64,000 bases of DNA, from assembly GCA_947632085.1 (NCBI GenBank), contig CANRNY010000012.1, positions 1 through 64,000 of the forward strand. Reading direction: 5' to 3'. Below the pieces are notes generated by a model. That model was not told the origin of the DNA, made no database searches, and was given only the letters and a program-made list of their open reading frames with translations. This DNA is from an uncultured Bacilli bacterium (GTDB lineage Bacteria; Bacillota_I; Bacilli_A; RF39; UBA660). The position numbers and the translations under genes were made by a program. Below, piece by piece: positions 7,855-17,262 of the stretch (the first letter of the stretch is position 1; the number at the start of each line of letters is the position of its first letter).

Positions 7855-9525
7855 TTATTCATAGTATTCAAAGACACTTTTGCCTATGAACTCTCTTAAT
7901 ATGGATTCATCTGTAACATAATCAGAAGGAATTGTAAAGAAACCTCTTAAGAAGTTAATTAAACGTCTGGCTTCATTATAAGCACTAGAATTACTCTTTA
8001 CCGAATAAAGTAATGGTTCAACAAAGACTTTTAAAACGCCAACTTCATAAACTAATGAAGTATTAACAATCTTATCTACTTTATTGATATATGGGAAGAT
8101 ATATTTTTCTTCACCAGCCCTTACGGTATTCCAGTAATTAATTGTGGCACCAACATCAGTAGCTCTAGTTCTATTATCTCTAACAATTCTTCTCATTAAT
8201 CTTAAATCAGTTGTGGAAATATAATTATGTCTATCTATATTTATTGGTATAAATGGACTTAAATATACCTTATATTTTAATTTGGCATCTAAGTCTGGAG
8301 TCATATCATCGTTAATACAATGTAATCCTTCCATAAGAATAATAGCATTATCACTTAACTTAATAGGTTCTGACTCATATTCTTTTTCGCCAGTTACAAA
8401 ATTATATGTCGGTAAAGAAACCTTTTTACCATCTAATAAATCTTTTAATTGTTTATTTAATAGTTTTAAATCTAAGGCTTCTAAACATTCAAAATCGTAA
8501 TTACCATTTTTATCTTTAGGAGCATTTTTACGATCTTTAAAATAGTTATCAACAGATATCATTAATACTTCATAACCTCGACTACGTAGTTGAAGAGTAA
8601 TTTTCTTAGTTGTTGTTGTTTTACCAGAAGATGATGGCCCAGCTACTAAGACATAACGTGCTTTTTTAGCTAAGACATCGTCGACTAGTTCATGTATACG
8701 ATTATCAAAATCAGTTTCAGCTATTTTAATGAAGTTTTCTATTTTGCAATCAGAAACCATTTTATTTAAATCAGCAATGAATGGAATATTTAAAGACTTT
8801 ATCCATTTTTTAGAATCTTCAAAGCATTTAATAACATTTTGATAATGAATGTATTCTGGTACTTTATATTTAGTAGTTAAGGATGGGAACAATAAAACTA
8901 ATTTATTCTCACCTAAATATACTAAATCATATTTATTTAAACAGCCTGTTGAGTAAGGCATATCTGAATAGAAGTAATTGATATAATTACGTAATTTATG
9001 AACTGTTACGATTTTATTAGTTAAATTATGAATATTTTGTGCTTTTTCAGTAGCTTTTACACGATTGTAATAATTAATTGCTTCTCTTTTTTCAACGTTT
9101 AAATCATAAATACGTTCATCATTAACAATTATTTCATTCATTTTAGTTTTTAATTTTTTAGCGTCATTTAAGGTAAATTTCTTTTCACAAATAATAGTCA
9201 TATGAAGACCATTAGCTATAGAGTGGTCAAATGTTACTTCGTATCCTTCACCAAATGTTTCTTTTAAAGCTACTTCCGTAACAAATTGTAAACCACATTT
9301 ATTTATCTTAAAGCCGTTTATAGTCGAATAATCTATAAAATTTAATTTAGTGGCACGATGTATTTTAGTATCCATAGGAACTGTTTCATTATCTATTTCA
9401 ACACCGACAATACGATTTTTCATTTTAGGTTGATATAGTTTACTTAATTCAAAAATAGTAGTTCCTTTTTCTACTTCAACAACCGTTCCGTCATTAAAGG
9501 TTACATTTGTTCTGTTTGATGCCAT
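7855..9525 (-). CDS. TGS/SAD-linked uridine kinase-like nucleoside kinase
   Basis: Two-part protein of 556 residues. The N-terminal ~200 residues resemble the TGS and second additional domain of threonyl-tRNA synthetase (VEVEKGTTIFELSKLY; later DHSIANGLHM). The C-terminal part is a phosphoribulokinase/uridine-kinase P-loop domain with Walker A GPSSSGKTTT and the downstream ISVDNYFKDR and LMEGLHCIND blocks. Firmicutes carry this architecture as a nucleoside kinase of uncertain substrate. The ATG at 9525 is chosen because GAAAGGG lies 8 bases upstream. The in-frame GTG at 9534 overlaps that site. It is followed closely by gap. Confidence 0.88.
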   Translation of the reverse strand: MASNRTNVTFNDGTVVEVEKGTTIFELSKLYQPKMKNRIVGVEIDNETVPMDTKIHRATKLNFIDYSTINGFKINKCGLQFVTEVALKETFGEGYEVTFDHSIANGLHMTIICEKKFTLNDAKKLKTKMNEIIVNDERIYDLNVEKREAINYYNRVKATEKAQNIHNLTNKIVTVHKLRNYINYFYSDMPYSTGCLNKYDLVYLGENKLVLLFPSLTTKYKVPEYIHYQNVIKCFEDSKKWIKSLNIPFIADLNKMVSDCKIENFIKIAETDFDNRIHELVDDVLAKKARYVLVAGPSSSGKTTTTKKITLQLRSRGYEVLMISVDNYFKDRKNAPKDKNGNYDFECLEALDLKLLNKQLKDLLDGKKVSLPTYNFVTGEKEYESEPIKLSDNAIILMEGLHCINDDMTPDLDAKLKYKVYLSPFIPINIDRHNYISTTDLRLMRRIVRDNRTRATDVGATINYWNTVRAGEEKYIFPYINKVDKIVNTSLVYEVGVLKVFVEPLLYSVKSNSSAYNEARRLINFLRGFFTIPSDYVTDESILREFIGKSVFEYYE

Positions 9526-9622
9526 CTTATACACCCTTTCATATTCTAATGTAATTATACTATATATTTAAAATAAATGTACATATTTTTAGTATGATAA
9601 ATTTTATCTTCATGATTTATTA

Positions 9623-9631
9623 TGCTATAAT
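9623..9631 (+). promoter_or_regulatory. Extended -10 promoter for the NlpC/P60 gene
   Basis: TGCTATAAT (TG-n-TATAAT) lies 21 bases before the start codon, with no convincing -35. The same extended -10 form recurs at several genes in the window. Confidence 0.55.
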
Positions 9632-9651
9632 TTTTGTAGTTGAGGTGGCAT

Positions 9652-11040
9652 ATGAATAAAAAGGTTAAATATGTAATTATTAGTTTTATAATAGTGGGTA
9701 TTGTTGGGCTAATAGGATTATTTATTCATGGTAATTTAAAGACAGCCCCTTATATTAAAAATATTGAAATTACTGATAGTGTTAGATTTAAAGATCAAGT
9801 TATATTTAATGTTATGGTTGGTAATTATTTTTATAAAATAAATAAAGATACTTGGTGTTATATAACATTAAGTGATGAAGTACCTGATATTAATGATAGT
9901 GAATGGTTAAAAGCTAATAATGGGTATTGTAGTTTTACAGTACCAAGTGGTAATTATAAAATATATGTTAAAGATAAGTATGGAAATATAAATGATGTAA
10001 ATAGTCAAAAAGTAGAGATTAATAAGGTTATTGAGATTACACCTAGTAAGAAGAATATATATTTATATAAGGGTGGTAAAGAAAAAATAGATTATGAATT
10101 AGTAACAATTGGTGAAGTTGTAGATGATGTAAAGATGAGTAGTGGTGATGAAAATATCGCTACGGTATCAAATGATGGTAAAGTAATAGGTAATAATTAT
10201 GGAATGACGGAGATTACTTTAACTAGTTCATCGGGGACTTCTACTAAAGTAAATGTTTATGTTTCTAATTTTATTACTAAACCAGTTATTAATTTTAATA
10301 AGCCTTATGTTAAATGTAAGCAATTTACAAAAGAAGAAGCTGATTTAATCGATCAAATATTGTTTGATCGTGTTGATACTGCAGGATATGGTACAAGAGC
10401 TGGAGTAATTGCGGCGGCAAGATTTTTAGCGTTAGAGTTTAGTTATCGTATTCACTATTTTTCAGAAAATGGACGTCTTAATAATTATCCACCTTATAAA
10501 CATGTAGATGGTGAAGGTAGATATTATCATCGTGGATTATATTTAAATGAAGATGATTATGCGGGATTAGAAAAAGGTGCAACTGTTGCGGGACCAGCGA
10601 TGTGGGGTTGTTCAATTCCAATGTATGTTAGATTACCACAATATACTTATGGTAAAAGTTATCCAAATGGTTTAGATTGTTCAGGATTTGTAACATGGGC
10701 ATTACTAAATGGTGGATTCGATGTTGGTGACTTAGGAGCTGGAGAAAACGCGAAACAATATGATTTAGATGATTTAGGAACAAAAGTTAAAATAACTAGT
10801 CAATTATTAAATTCTAATAAAGTAAAAGTTGGGGATTTAATAGGTAATAATGGTCATATGGCAATAATTGCTGGAATGGATGATAATAATTATTATATTG
10901 CCGAATCATTAAATACAACAGCTGGAGTTGTAATTACAACAATGGCTAAAAGTAAATTACCTAGTAGTACTTTATATCAACATATTATATTAATGGATTC
11001 AGTATATAAAAAAGATGGTAATTATACTAATATGTGGTAA
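9652..11040 (+). CDS. Membrane-anchored Ig-like / NlpC-P60 cell-wall hydrolase
   Basis: Predicted extracellular peptidoglycan endopeptidase of 462 residues. It has an N-terminal membrane anchor (about 5-26), then a polar region. A bacterial Ig-like group 2 domain (about 135-215) shows the typical ENIATVSNDGKV pattern. The C-terminal NlpC/P60 domain has nucleophile Cys343 (LDCSGFV) and His402 (NGHMAII). The region between (220-330) is family-specific and not recognised. The ATG at 9652 has GAGGTGG upstream, and the in-frame TTG at 9640 lies inside that region. It is transcribed alone, convergent with whiA, with a shared bidirectional terminator. Confidence 0.88.
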   Translation: MNKKVKYVIISFIIVGIVGLIGLFIHGNLKTAPYIKNIEITDSVRFKDQVIFNVMVGNYFYKINKDTWCYITLSDEVPDINDSEWLKANNGYCSFTVPSGNYKIYVKDKYGNINDVNSQKVEINKVIEITPSKKNIYLYKGGKEKIDYELVTIGEVVDDVKMSSGDENIATVSNDGKVIGNNYGMTEITLTSSSGTSTKVNVYVSNFITKPVINFNKPYVKCKQFTKEEADLIDQILFDRVDTAGYGTRAGVIAAARFLALEFSYRIHYFSENGRLNNYPPYKHVDGEGRYYHRGLYLNEDDYAGLEKGATVAGPAMWGCSIPMYVRLPQYTYGKSYPNGLDCSGFVTWALLNGGFDVGDLGAGENAKQYDLDDLGTKVKITSQLLNSNKVKVGDLIGNNGHMAIIAGMDDNNYYIAESLNTTAGVVITTMAKSKLPSSTLYQHIILMDSVYKKDGNYTNMW

Positions 11041-11043
11041 ATA

Positions 11044-11082
11044 AAAAATCTATAAGTTTATTTATGACTTATAGATTTTTTT
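11044..11082. terminator. Bidirectional terminator (NlpC/P60 gene and whiA)
   Basis: A 14-bp stem, AAAAATCTATAAGT paired with ACTTATAGATTTTT, lies between convergent genes with A- and T-runs on both sides. It overlaps the whiA stop codon. Confidence 0.85.
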
Positions 11083-12004
11083 GTCCTTCTTTATGTCTTT
11101 CAACAAGTTTCTTTACTTTAATAAAATAATGGTTAATACCTGATTTACCTATTTTACGTCCAGTTTCACTACTAATGATATCTGCTAATTCTTGGAGAGA
11201 AGTCTCTGGATAACTTTCACGATATTTAATAGCTTCTTGAACATTTTCATCTAGTAAACCAATTAAATCATTATCATGGAGATATTTTATCTCTTCTAAT
11301 TGTTTTAAACCAGTTTTTAAGATTTTTTCTTGGTTAGCTATTTCACAATTATTTAAACGATTAACCATATTTTTATGATCACGATATATTCTAATATCTT
11401 CAAAGTAGAAGAAATTATTAGTAGCACCTAACATACGAATAATTTCACTTATCATTTCAGCACTTTTTATATATATCATATAATGATTATTACGTTTTAA
11501 AACTTTAGCTGTAATACTAAAAGATTTTAGAAGTGATGCAATATAATCAGCTTCTTTTTTAGTTGAAGCAGTATATTCGAGATGATAACTACCAGTACTA
11601 GGATCATTAATACTTCCACAAGCTAAGAAAGCACCACGAAGAAAAGATATTTTTTCTTCATCTGAATTAAGGAAGTATTCTTCTGGTAAAGTTTTCTTAT
11701 TATCTTTTAAAATATTTAAGTCTTCTAAGATATCAGGAACTTTATCATTGATTTCTAAAATATATAATTGTTTAACTCTAAATCTTTTTTGATTACGAAT
11801 AGTAATTTTAATACTAACACCAAAGTTATGTTTAATGTCTTTATAGATACGACGAGCAACAGAACCATTTTCCATAACAAGAACTATTTTATTCTTGGAA
11901 ATTTGGCCATTTAATCTTATATATGCTGATAGTTCTACTAAAGACTCTAAAACAGAAATATCATTACTAGTTATTTCTTCTTTTATTTTAGTTGTAAAAG
12001 TCAT
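11069..12004 (-). CDS. whiA: WhiA family DNA-binding protein
   Basis: WhiA homologue (311 residues): an N-terminal LAGLIDADG-like half (about 1-190) and a C-terminal helix-turn-helix with the hallmark YPETSLQELADIIS and GKIGKSGINHYF-like region. In Firmicutes WhiA influences cell division and chromosome segregation. It starts directly after yvcK (2 bases apart), as in the conserved yvcJ-yvcK-whiA operon, but no RapZ/YvcJ gene precedes the pair here. Ends in a shared terminator. Confidence 0.94.
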   Translation of the reverse strand: MTFTTKIKEEITSNDISVLESLVELSAYIRLNGQISKNKIVLVMENGSVARRIYKDIKHNFGVSIKITIRNQKRFRVKQLYILEINDKVPDILEDLNILKDNKKTLPEEYFLNSDEEKISFLRGAFLACGSINDPSTGSYHLEYTASTKKEADYIASLLKSFSITAKVLKRNNHYMIYIKSAEMISEIIRMLGATNNFFYFEDIRIYRDHKNMVNRLNNCEIANQEKILKTGLKQLEEIKYLHDNDLIGLLDENVQEAIKYRESYPETSLQELADIISSETGRKIGKSGINHYFIKVKKLVERHKEGQKNL

Positions 12005-12005
12005 T

Positions 12006-12953
12006 TTATTCCTCTTCCATTAAATATGAGAAGATTAGAAAAGCTGTTTTTAAGGCATCATGACGGACATAACCATTTTCTACTTTAAATAATTTTTCAG
12101 CAATTAGATGGATATTCATTTTTTCTAATTTCTTTTCGTCTATTTCAACTTGGTCTTTACCTTCTGATTTAGCAAGTAAAGCCATGTTTTTAGGAATTTT
12201 TAAGTTATTAGCAATAACAACATCAATTGTTCCTTTACCTAATTTACTTTCTAAGACTTTAATATGATCACTTACTTTAAAGTCATCTGTTTCACCTGGT
12301 TGAGTAAGCATGTTGCAAATATACATTTTTTTAGCTTTTGATGTAGCAATAGCTTCACTTATTTCAGGAACAATAATATGTGGTAATATACTAGTTAATA
12401 GAGAACCAGAGCTGAAGATAATTAAGTCGGCTTTCTTTATTTCTTCTAATACTTTAGGTTTAACATTAACTTTCTTATTATATTTTAAATCGACTATTTT
12501 TCTTTTAGATTCAGTTATTTCGGCTTCACCAATTATTTCGTAGCCTTCTTTAGTAACACCTATTAAGTTAACATTGTCTTCAGTTAAAGGAAGGATTTTG
12601 CCTTTAACATCTAGTAAATCACAAAGAATGGGTAAAGAATGAGCAAAATCACCCTTCATTTCAAGTAAGGCCGTTATTATAAGATTCTTGATCGAATGAT
12701 TAGCTAAACTCGTATTATCTTTGAAACGATAATTAAATAAATCTTTAACACCTTTTGATTCGCCGGACATAGCCATAAGAACTTTAGTGATATCACCAAC
12801 AGCTGGAATACTAAATTCTTCACGTAATTTACCTGTACTACCCCCATTATCAGAAACACTAACAACAGCAGTTATATCTATAGGGAACTCAATCATCCCT
12901 TTTAATAGTTGAGATAGACCACTACCTCCACCAAAAATAACAACTTTTTTCAT
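12006..12953 (-). CDS. yvcK: YvcK/GlmR family protein
   Basis: Gluconeogenesis and cell-wall precursor regulator of the CofD-like family (315 residues). The nucleotide-sugar-binding N-terminus VVIFGGGSGLSQLLKG, the SVSDNGGSTGKLREEF segment and MLTQPGETDDF are all present. The start at 12953 has GGAGG 7 bases upstream. In Bacillus YvcK binds UDP-GlcNAc and is needed on gluconeogenic carbon. It forms a two-gene unit with whiA. The usual upstream rapZ is absent; the next gene upstream belongs to another transcript. Confidence 0.93.
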   Translation of the reverse strand: MKKVVIFGGGSGLSQLLKGMIEFPIDITAVVSVSDNGGSTGKLREEFSIPAVGDITKVLMAMSGESKGVKDLFNYRFKDNTSLANHSIKNLIITALLEMKGDFAHSLPILCDLLDVKGKILPLTEDNVNLIGVTKEGYEIIGEAEITESKRKIVDLKYNKKVNVKPKVLEEIKKADLIIFSSGSLLTSILPHIIVPEISEAIATSKAKKMYICNMLTQPGETDDFKVSDHIKVLESKLGKGTIDVVIANNLKIPKNMALLAKSEGKDQVEIDEKKLEKMNIHLIAEKLFKVENGYVRHDALKTAFLIFSYLMEEE

Positions 12954-13026
12954 GGGAATTCCTCCATTCATTGTTATAATACCACAATTTAAAAATAAGA
13001 GAAATACAAGTAAAATAATTTGACAT

Positions 13027-13052
13027 AAGAAAAAAAGAGCGATTGCTCTTTT
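13027..13052 (-). terminator. Terminator of the ftsEX-M23 operon
   Basis: Stem AAAAGAGC/GCTCTTTT with a 4-base loop and a T-run on the minus strand. It overlaps the stop codon of the M23 peptidase gene. Confidence 0.8.
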
Positions 13053-14259
13053 AACCTCTAGATTTCCAAGTCCATCCTTTTTGATTTTTTAAATTAGTAA
13101 TTTTCTGGACTGACGTAGCATTAGATTTTGTTTTAAATGTCGACCACGATTGATATCCAGTGGAGCCACCACCTAAGTAGTAACCATAAGCAACAACGTA
13201 GTGAAGGTGGGCACCCGTAGTACATTTATCATAGTAGAATGTCGATTTATCGCCACCAACTGTAGCAACAACTTGACCTTTTGTAACTTTTTGACCAACT
13301 TTTACTTTAATATCAGTTAAATGGGCCATTAAGGTGGTGTAAGTTTTACCAGCAACGTTATAGTGGATAAATAATTCGTTACCACCACATGATTGCTTTT
13401 TAGCTATATGGACAACGGTTCCATTTGCTGGCGCATAAATACTTGTTCCTTTAGCATTTCCACCTAAGTCGATACCTTTATGACCATTATTACCCCATCT
13501 TTGAGTAACACGGCCTGAATTTAATGGTCTTGAGAAATAAGCAGAACTACCACCTTTATTGTAATAACAATCATCTATTTTATCATTATCTTTACAACCA
13601 GCTTCTTCAAATAATTTAATTTGATTCTTTTGGGCTTTAATTTCTTCATCTTTATCTAAACCAATTGAAGCAAGTTTTTCGATATAAGCTTCTAATTCTT
13701 CAACTTGTTTTTCGTAATCAGATATAGAATTAGTTAAATTAACATTATCATCAGCTAATTTAACTTGTAATTTTTCATTCTTTTTAATTAATGAATCTAA
13801 GTCATCTAGTTGTTGTTGAGTATATTCGATTACTTGGTCAATTATAGCTTGTCTTTCCATTAATTCAGATATTGTTGATGAATCAAAAACATAGTCAAGA
13901 TAAGCTTCGTCAGAATTTATTTTAGAATATTGTAAGATATTAATGATATCTTTTAATTCTTCAGATTTTATTTTAATGTTTTCTTGACTTTCAGATACTA
14001 ATGTCTTAGAGCTTTCAACTTTTTTCTCGTTATCAACAATTGTTTGATTAGCGCGAACTATGGCATTTCTTTTAGCATCAATAGCATTTTGATTTTCTTT
14101 CGTCAAACGATTATTCTCAGCTTTTTGGCTTTCTAATTTAGCTAGTTGATTTTTATAATCTTTTAAAGTTGATGAAGCAGCTTCAATTTTTACAATAGGA
14201 AAAGTTGTAACTAGGAATAATGATATTACGAGAAATAAACTAAATATTTTTTTCATCAT
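13051..14259 (-). CDS. Coiled-coil M23 murein hydrolase (FtsEX partner)
   Basis: Secreted peptidoglycan hydrolase or activator (402 residues). It has a signal peptide (about 1-27), a long coiled coil (about 30-225) rich in Lys/Glu/Asn, and a C-terminal LytM/M23 domain. The zinc motifs are H-x3-D (GHKGIDLG, near residue 260) and H-x-H (AHLHYVV, near 351), so it looks catalytically competent. The start overlaps the ftsX stop as ATGA, which implies translational coupling. Coiled-coil hydrolases such as PcsB and EnvC are gated by FtsEX, so this is very probably the hydrolase controlled by the two upstream genes during division. Confidence 0.9.
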   Translation of the reverse strand: MMKKIFSLFLVISLFLVTTFPIVKIEAASSTLKDYKNQLAKLESQKAENNRLTKENQNAIDAKRNAIVRANQTIVDNEKKVESSKTLVSESQENIKIKSEELKDIINILQYSKINSDEAYLDYVFDSSTISELMERQAIIDQVIEYTQQQLDDLDSLIKKNEKLQVKLADDNVNLTNSISDYEKQVEELEAYIEKLASIGLDKDEEIKAQKNQIKLFEEAGCKDNDKIDDCYYNKGGSSAYFSRPLNSGRVTQRWGNNGHKGIDLGGNAKGTSIYAPANGTVVHIAKKQSCGGNELFIHYNVAGKTYTTLMAHLTDIKVKVGQKVTKGQVVATVGGDKSTFYYDKCTTGAHLHYVVAYGYYLGGGSTGYQSWSTFKTKSNATSVQKITNLKNQKGWTWKSRG

Positions 14260-15170
14260 ATCTTTAAATGTCTCCTTACTGTAGTATAACTACCAATCAT
14301 TCCAACTATTGCTCCAATTGCAACAAGGATTAATGATACATATAAAGTAAATGGTAATGGTTTAACCATTTCAATAAAGTTAGTAAATAAATGTCCTTCT
14401 AACTTATCATATGCTATTATATAGCCCCATATTGTAGCGACGACAGGAATGATTGAACCAATAATACCTAAGAATAAACCTTCAATAACGAATGGTAATT
14501 TGATAACAAAGTTACTTGTACCTACTAAACGCATAATTTCAATTTCACTCTTACGAGCAAAGATTGTAAGTTTAATAGTATTACAAATTAAGAAGACAGT
14601 TACACAAATTAAACCAATTATTATAACGATTGTTACTTTTTGAACAACATCAAAGGTAGGAACCATTTTTTCAACAACGTTTTCACTATATTGAACTTCA
14701 ACAATTTTATCAATTGATTCTAGTGATTTAGCAGTTTCTTCTAATTCACTAGCATCTTTAACAGTTATGATAAATTCTGGTCTTAAGAAATTATTTTCTT
14801 CTGTTAAAGTATCCATTATGGAATAGATAGCAGAGTTTTTATCTGATTTTTCCATCGTTTCTTTTCTTATCTGTTCTTTATCTTTATATACCAGTTCATC
14901 ACTTTTAATATTTCTTATTTCTAAGATACGACTTTTAATAGTTTCGATATCTTCCTCAGTAGCTTTATTATCGATGTAGGTATTTATAACTAAAGTACTT
15001 TCAATATCTTTCGTAAAACTATTGATGTTATAAGTAGCTAATATGGCTAATGATACTATAATAAGAGTTATTGTAGTACAGATTATTGAAGCTATACTTA
15101 AACTTATATTACGGAAGATACTTTTAACAGCGTTGGCTATATTTCTTCTAAATATTCTAATCGCTTTCAT
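14256..15170 (-). CDS. ftsX: Cell division protein FtsX
   Basis: Membrane subunit of the FtsEX ABC-like complex (304 residues). One membrane segment lies near 20-45, an extracellular loop (about 50-170) follows, then three C-terminal segments, the usual four-helix FtsX arrangement. Conserved features include IMRLVGTSNFVIKLPFVIEG and the large outer loop that contacts wall hydrolases. It overlaps ftsE by 14 bases upstream and the M23 hydrolase gene by 4 bases downstream. Confidence 0.94.
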   Translation of the reverse strand: MKAIRIFRRNIANAVKSIFRNISLSIASIICTTITLIIVSLAILATYNINSFTKDIESTLVINTYIDNKATEEDIETIKSRILEIRNIKSDELVYKDKEQIRKETMEKSDKNSAIYSIMDTLTEENNFLRPEFIITVKDASELEETAKSLESIDKIVEVQYSENVVEKMVPTFDVVQKVTIVIIIGLICVTVFLICNTIKLTIFARKSEIEIMRLVGTSNFVIKLPFVIEGLFLGIIGSIIPVVATIWGYIIAYDKLEGHLFTNFIEMVKPLPFTLYVSLILVAIGAIVGMIGSYTTVRRHLKI

Positions 15171-15858
15171 CGGCAGTATAACTTCCTTTCATAGAGTCAT
15201 TTGTTATAACACCATTTTCTAGAGTTATAACTCTCTTTTTCATTGAGTTAACTATTTCTTTATCATGAGTAACCATAATAACAGTAGTACCCATTTCTTC
15301 GTTGATGTTTTTAATTACTTTAACAATTTCTTTTGATGTTTTAGGGTCTAAGTTACCAGTAGGTTCGTCACAAATTAGTAGTTTAGGTTCGTTGACGATT
15401 GCTCTAGCAATACATACTCTTTGTTGTTCACCACCAGATAGTTCATTAGGAAAGCTTTTAGTTTTATCTTTTAAGCCAACACGTTCTAAGGCTTTCATTA
15501 CCTTATTACGAATAACTCCACTTTTAAGACCTATATTATCTAAACCAAATGAAACATTTTCATAGACAGTTAGTTTAGGCAAAAGTTTGAAGTCTTGGAA
15601 AACAATTCCTAATTTACGACGTAGTTTATATACACGACTATTATATAATTTAGCGACATTTATTCCACCTACCATTACTTGACCTTTAGTAGGTTTTTCT
15701 TCTCTATATAAAAGTTTTACTAATGATGATTTTCCACAACCAGAAGCTCCCGTAATAAAAACGAATTCACCTTTATCAATAGATAAAGATAAGTCAGCTA
15801 AGGCTGTTACACCATTTTTATAAACTTTATAGCAATTTTTTATTTCTATAAATTTCAA
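15157..15858 (-). CDS. ftsE: Cell division ATP-binding protein FtsE
   Basis: ATPase of the FtsEX complex (233 residues), with Walker A TGASGCGKSS, signature LSGGEQQRV and Walker B LLICDEPTGNLD. The longest frame begins at a GTG (15867) that lies inside the AAGGTGG ribosome-binding site. The TTG at 15858, 5-8 bases after it, gives a start (KFIEIKN) that matches the family length, so it is preferred. First gene of the ftsE-ftsX-M23 operon. Confidence 0.94.
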   Translation of the reverse strand: MKFIEIKNCYKVYKNGVTALADLSLSIDKGEFVFITGASGCGKSSLVKLLYREEKPTKGQVMVGGINVAKLYNSRVYKLRRKLGIVFQDFKLLPKLTVYENVSFGLDNIGLKSGVIRNKVMKALERVGLKDKTKSFPNELSGGEQQRVCIARAIVNEPKLLICDEPTGNLDPKTSKEIVKVIKNINEEMGTTVIMVTHDKEIVNSMKKRVITLENGVITNDSMKGSYTADESD

Positions 15859-15892
15859 TTTAACCACCTTACTATACTATTTTAATTATATC

Positions 15893-15923
15893 AAAAAAAG
15901 CCCTCTTTTAAAAAGGGTTTTTT
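15893..15923 (-). terminator. Terminator of the yitT-like gene
   Basis: GC-containing stem (AAACCCT/AGGGCTTT) with a T-run on the minus strand. It overlaps the stop codon of the YitT gene. Confidence 0.7.
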
Positions 15924-16801
15924 ATTTCTCGGTGTCCACCATACACTTCATAACAATCACTAATGATGAAAAATGCTTGTGGATCAATTTCAGCTATAAC
16001 ATTTTTAAACATATAATATTGTTTAGTAGATATAACACACATAATAATGTTATTAGCTTTATTAGTGTAGCCACCATCGGTTCTCATTATTGTATAACCT
16101 GTATGCATTTGGGATATAAAATCTTTAACTTGTTCAGGTTTTCTCGTAACAATATAAAACATTTTACTATCGGAAATACCAAGCATTATTTTATCGATTA
16201 AGATACTATTTATTACAATAACAATTACAGCATAAACAGCTTTTTCAATACCGAATAACATTGCGCCTGATAAAATTACAGTAATATTAAAAATAAATGA
16301 TGCAACACCAGTTGGTATTTTTAGGTATTTGTTTAATATCTGAATAATTATATCAGAGCCACCTGTTGTAAACCCAGCTTTATATATAAAACCATTGGCA
16401 GTCCCAAAAAGACATCCACTTACTAAAACAATTAAAATAAAATCTTCAAACACTATTTTGGTCGCTAGATAATCGCATAATCCACTAGTTAATGAGACAA
16501 ATGTCGGATATAATAGTGATCCAACTATCGTTAATCCCGTGTTTCGTGGTCCTAAGAAAATAAAACTTAAGACAAGAAACGTTAAATTAACTACCATTAA
16601 GAAGGTTGCTGAATCAATATTAAAATATTCATGTAAAATAATGGCTATTCCACTAGTTCCCCCAATTACTAAGTTATTATGTAACAAAAAAAGGTTATAA
16701 TTTATTGCTAAAGCAAATGAACCAATAATTGTTATTAATAATCTAGGCCAAAAATTTTTTGAGAATACTTCGTCGATTATCTGTTTATAATCAAACTTCA
16801 T
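15908..16801 (-). CDS. YitT family membrane protein (DUF2179)
   Basis: Integral membrane protein of 297 residues with about five to six N-terminal membrane helices and a C-terminal cytosolic DUF2179 domain (from about residue 210: KMFYIVTRKPEQV ... RTDGGYT). The motif GGTSGIAIILHEYF is typical of YitT/YqfU/YpjC proteins, whose role is unknown. The ATG at 16801 is chosen because AGGTGA precedes it, and the GTG three codons earlier is part of that site. It is divergent from gerQ, so the two share a short promoter region. Confidence 0.88.
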   Translation of the reverse strand: MKFDYKQIIDEVFSKNFWPRLLITIIGSFALAINYNLFLLHNNLVIGGTSGIAIILHEYFNIDSATFLMVVNLTFLVLSFIFLGPRNTGLTIVGSLLYPTFVSLTSGLCDYLATKIVFEDFILIVLVSGCLFGTANGFIYKAGFTTGGSDIIIQILNKYLKIPTGVASFIFNITVILSGAMLFGIEKAVYAVIVIVINSILIDKIMLGISDSKMFYIVTRKPEQVKDFISQMHTGYTIMRTDGGYTNKANNIIMCVISTKQYYMFKNVIAEIDPQAFFIISDCYEVYGGHREIKNPF

Positions 16802-16872
16802 ATTTTTCACCTATTATTAATTATACTATAAAAAATAATTTTTGCATATATTTATATCGAGGTGAAAGAGAT

Positions 16873-17232
16873 ATGAATGGTAATTATTACCAAAATCCAA
16901 AATTTCCGACAATTGATGAAGAACGTGTAGAAAATACTAATTATGAAGAAGGTTATCAAGCTGGGCAATTACAAGATATGCCGATGCAACAAAGTTATAT
17001 TGAAAATATATTAAGACATAATAAAGGGAAAAAAGTAAAAGCGTATGTTAGTTTTCCTGATGCTAATGAATGGAAAGATAAAATATTTGAAGGTACGATT
17101 GAGCAAGCAGGAAGAGACCATTTAATTATAAGAGATCCTAGTAATGGACATTGGTACTTAATATTAATGATTTATTTAGATTATGTTGAATTTGATGAAA
17201 AGATAGATTATACCGAGATTAAATTCTATTAA
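16873..17232 (+). CDS. gerQ: GerQ-type spore coat protein
   Basis: Predicted spore coat protein of 119 residues. In Bacillus GerQ is an inner-coat protein crosslinked by Tgl and needed for CwlJ localisation. The C-terminal ~80 residues match the family: QSYIENILRHNKGK, FEGTIEQAGRDHLIIRDP, and YLILMIYLDYVEFDE. The N-terminal 40 residues are Asn/Gln/Glu-rich and shorter than in Bacillus. The ATG at 16873 has GAGGTGAAAG upstream, and longer in-frame starts run into the divergent yitT gene. Independent sporulation evidence alongside Spo0A. Confidence 0.9.
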   Translation: MNGNYYQNPKFPTIDEERVENTNYEEGYQAGQLQDMPMQQSYIENILRHNKGKKVKAYVSFPDANEWKDKIFEGTIEQAGRDHLIIRDPSNGHWYLILMIYLDYVEFDEKIDYTEIKFY

Positions 17233-17234
17233 AA

Positions 17235-17262
17235 AAGTTTTAGTAATAAATACTAAAACTCT
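17235..17262. terminator. Bidirectional terminator (gerQ and MBL gene)
   Basis: AGTTTTAGTA/TACTAAAACT stem with a 5-base loop between convergent genes. It overlaps the MBL gene stop codon. Confidence 0.85.
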
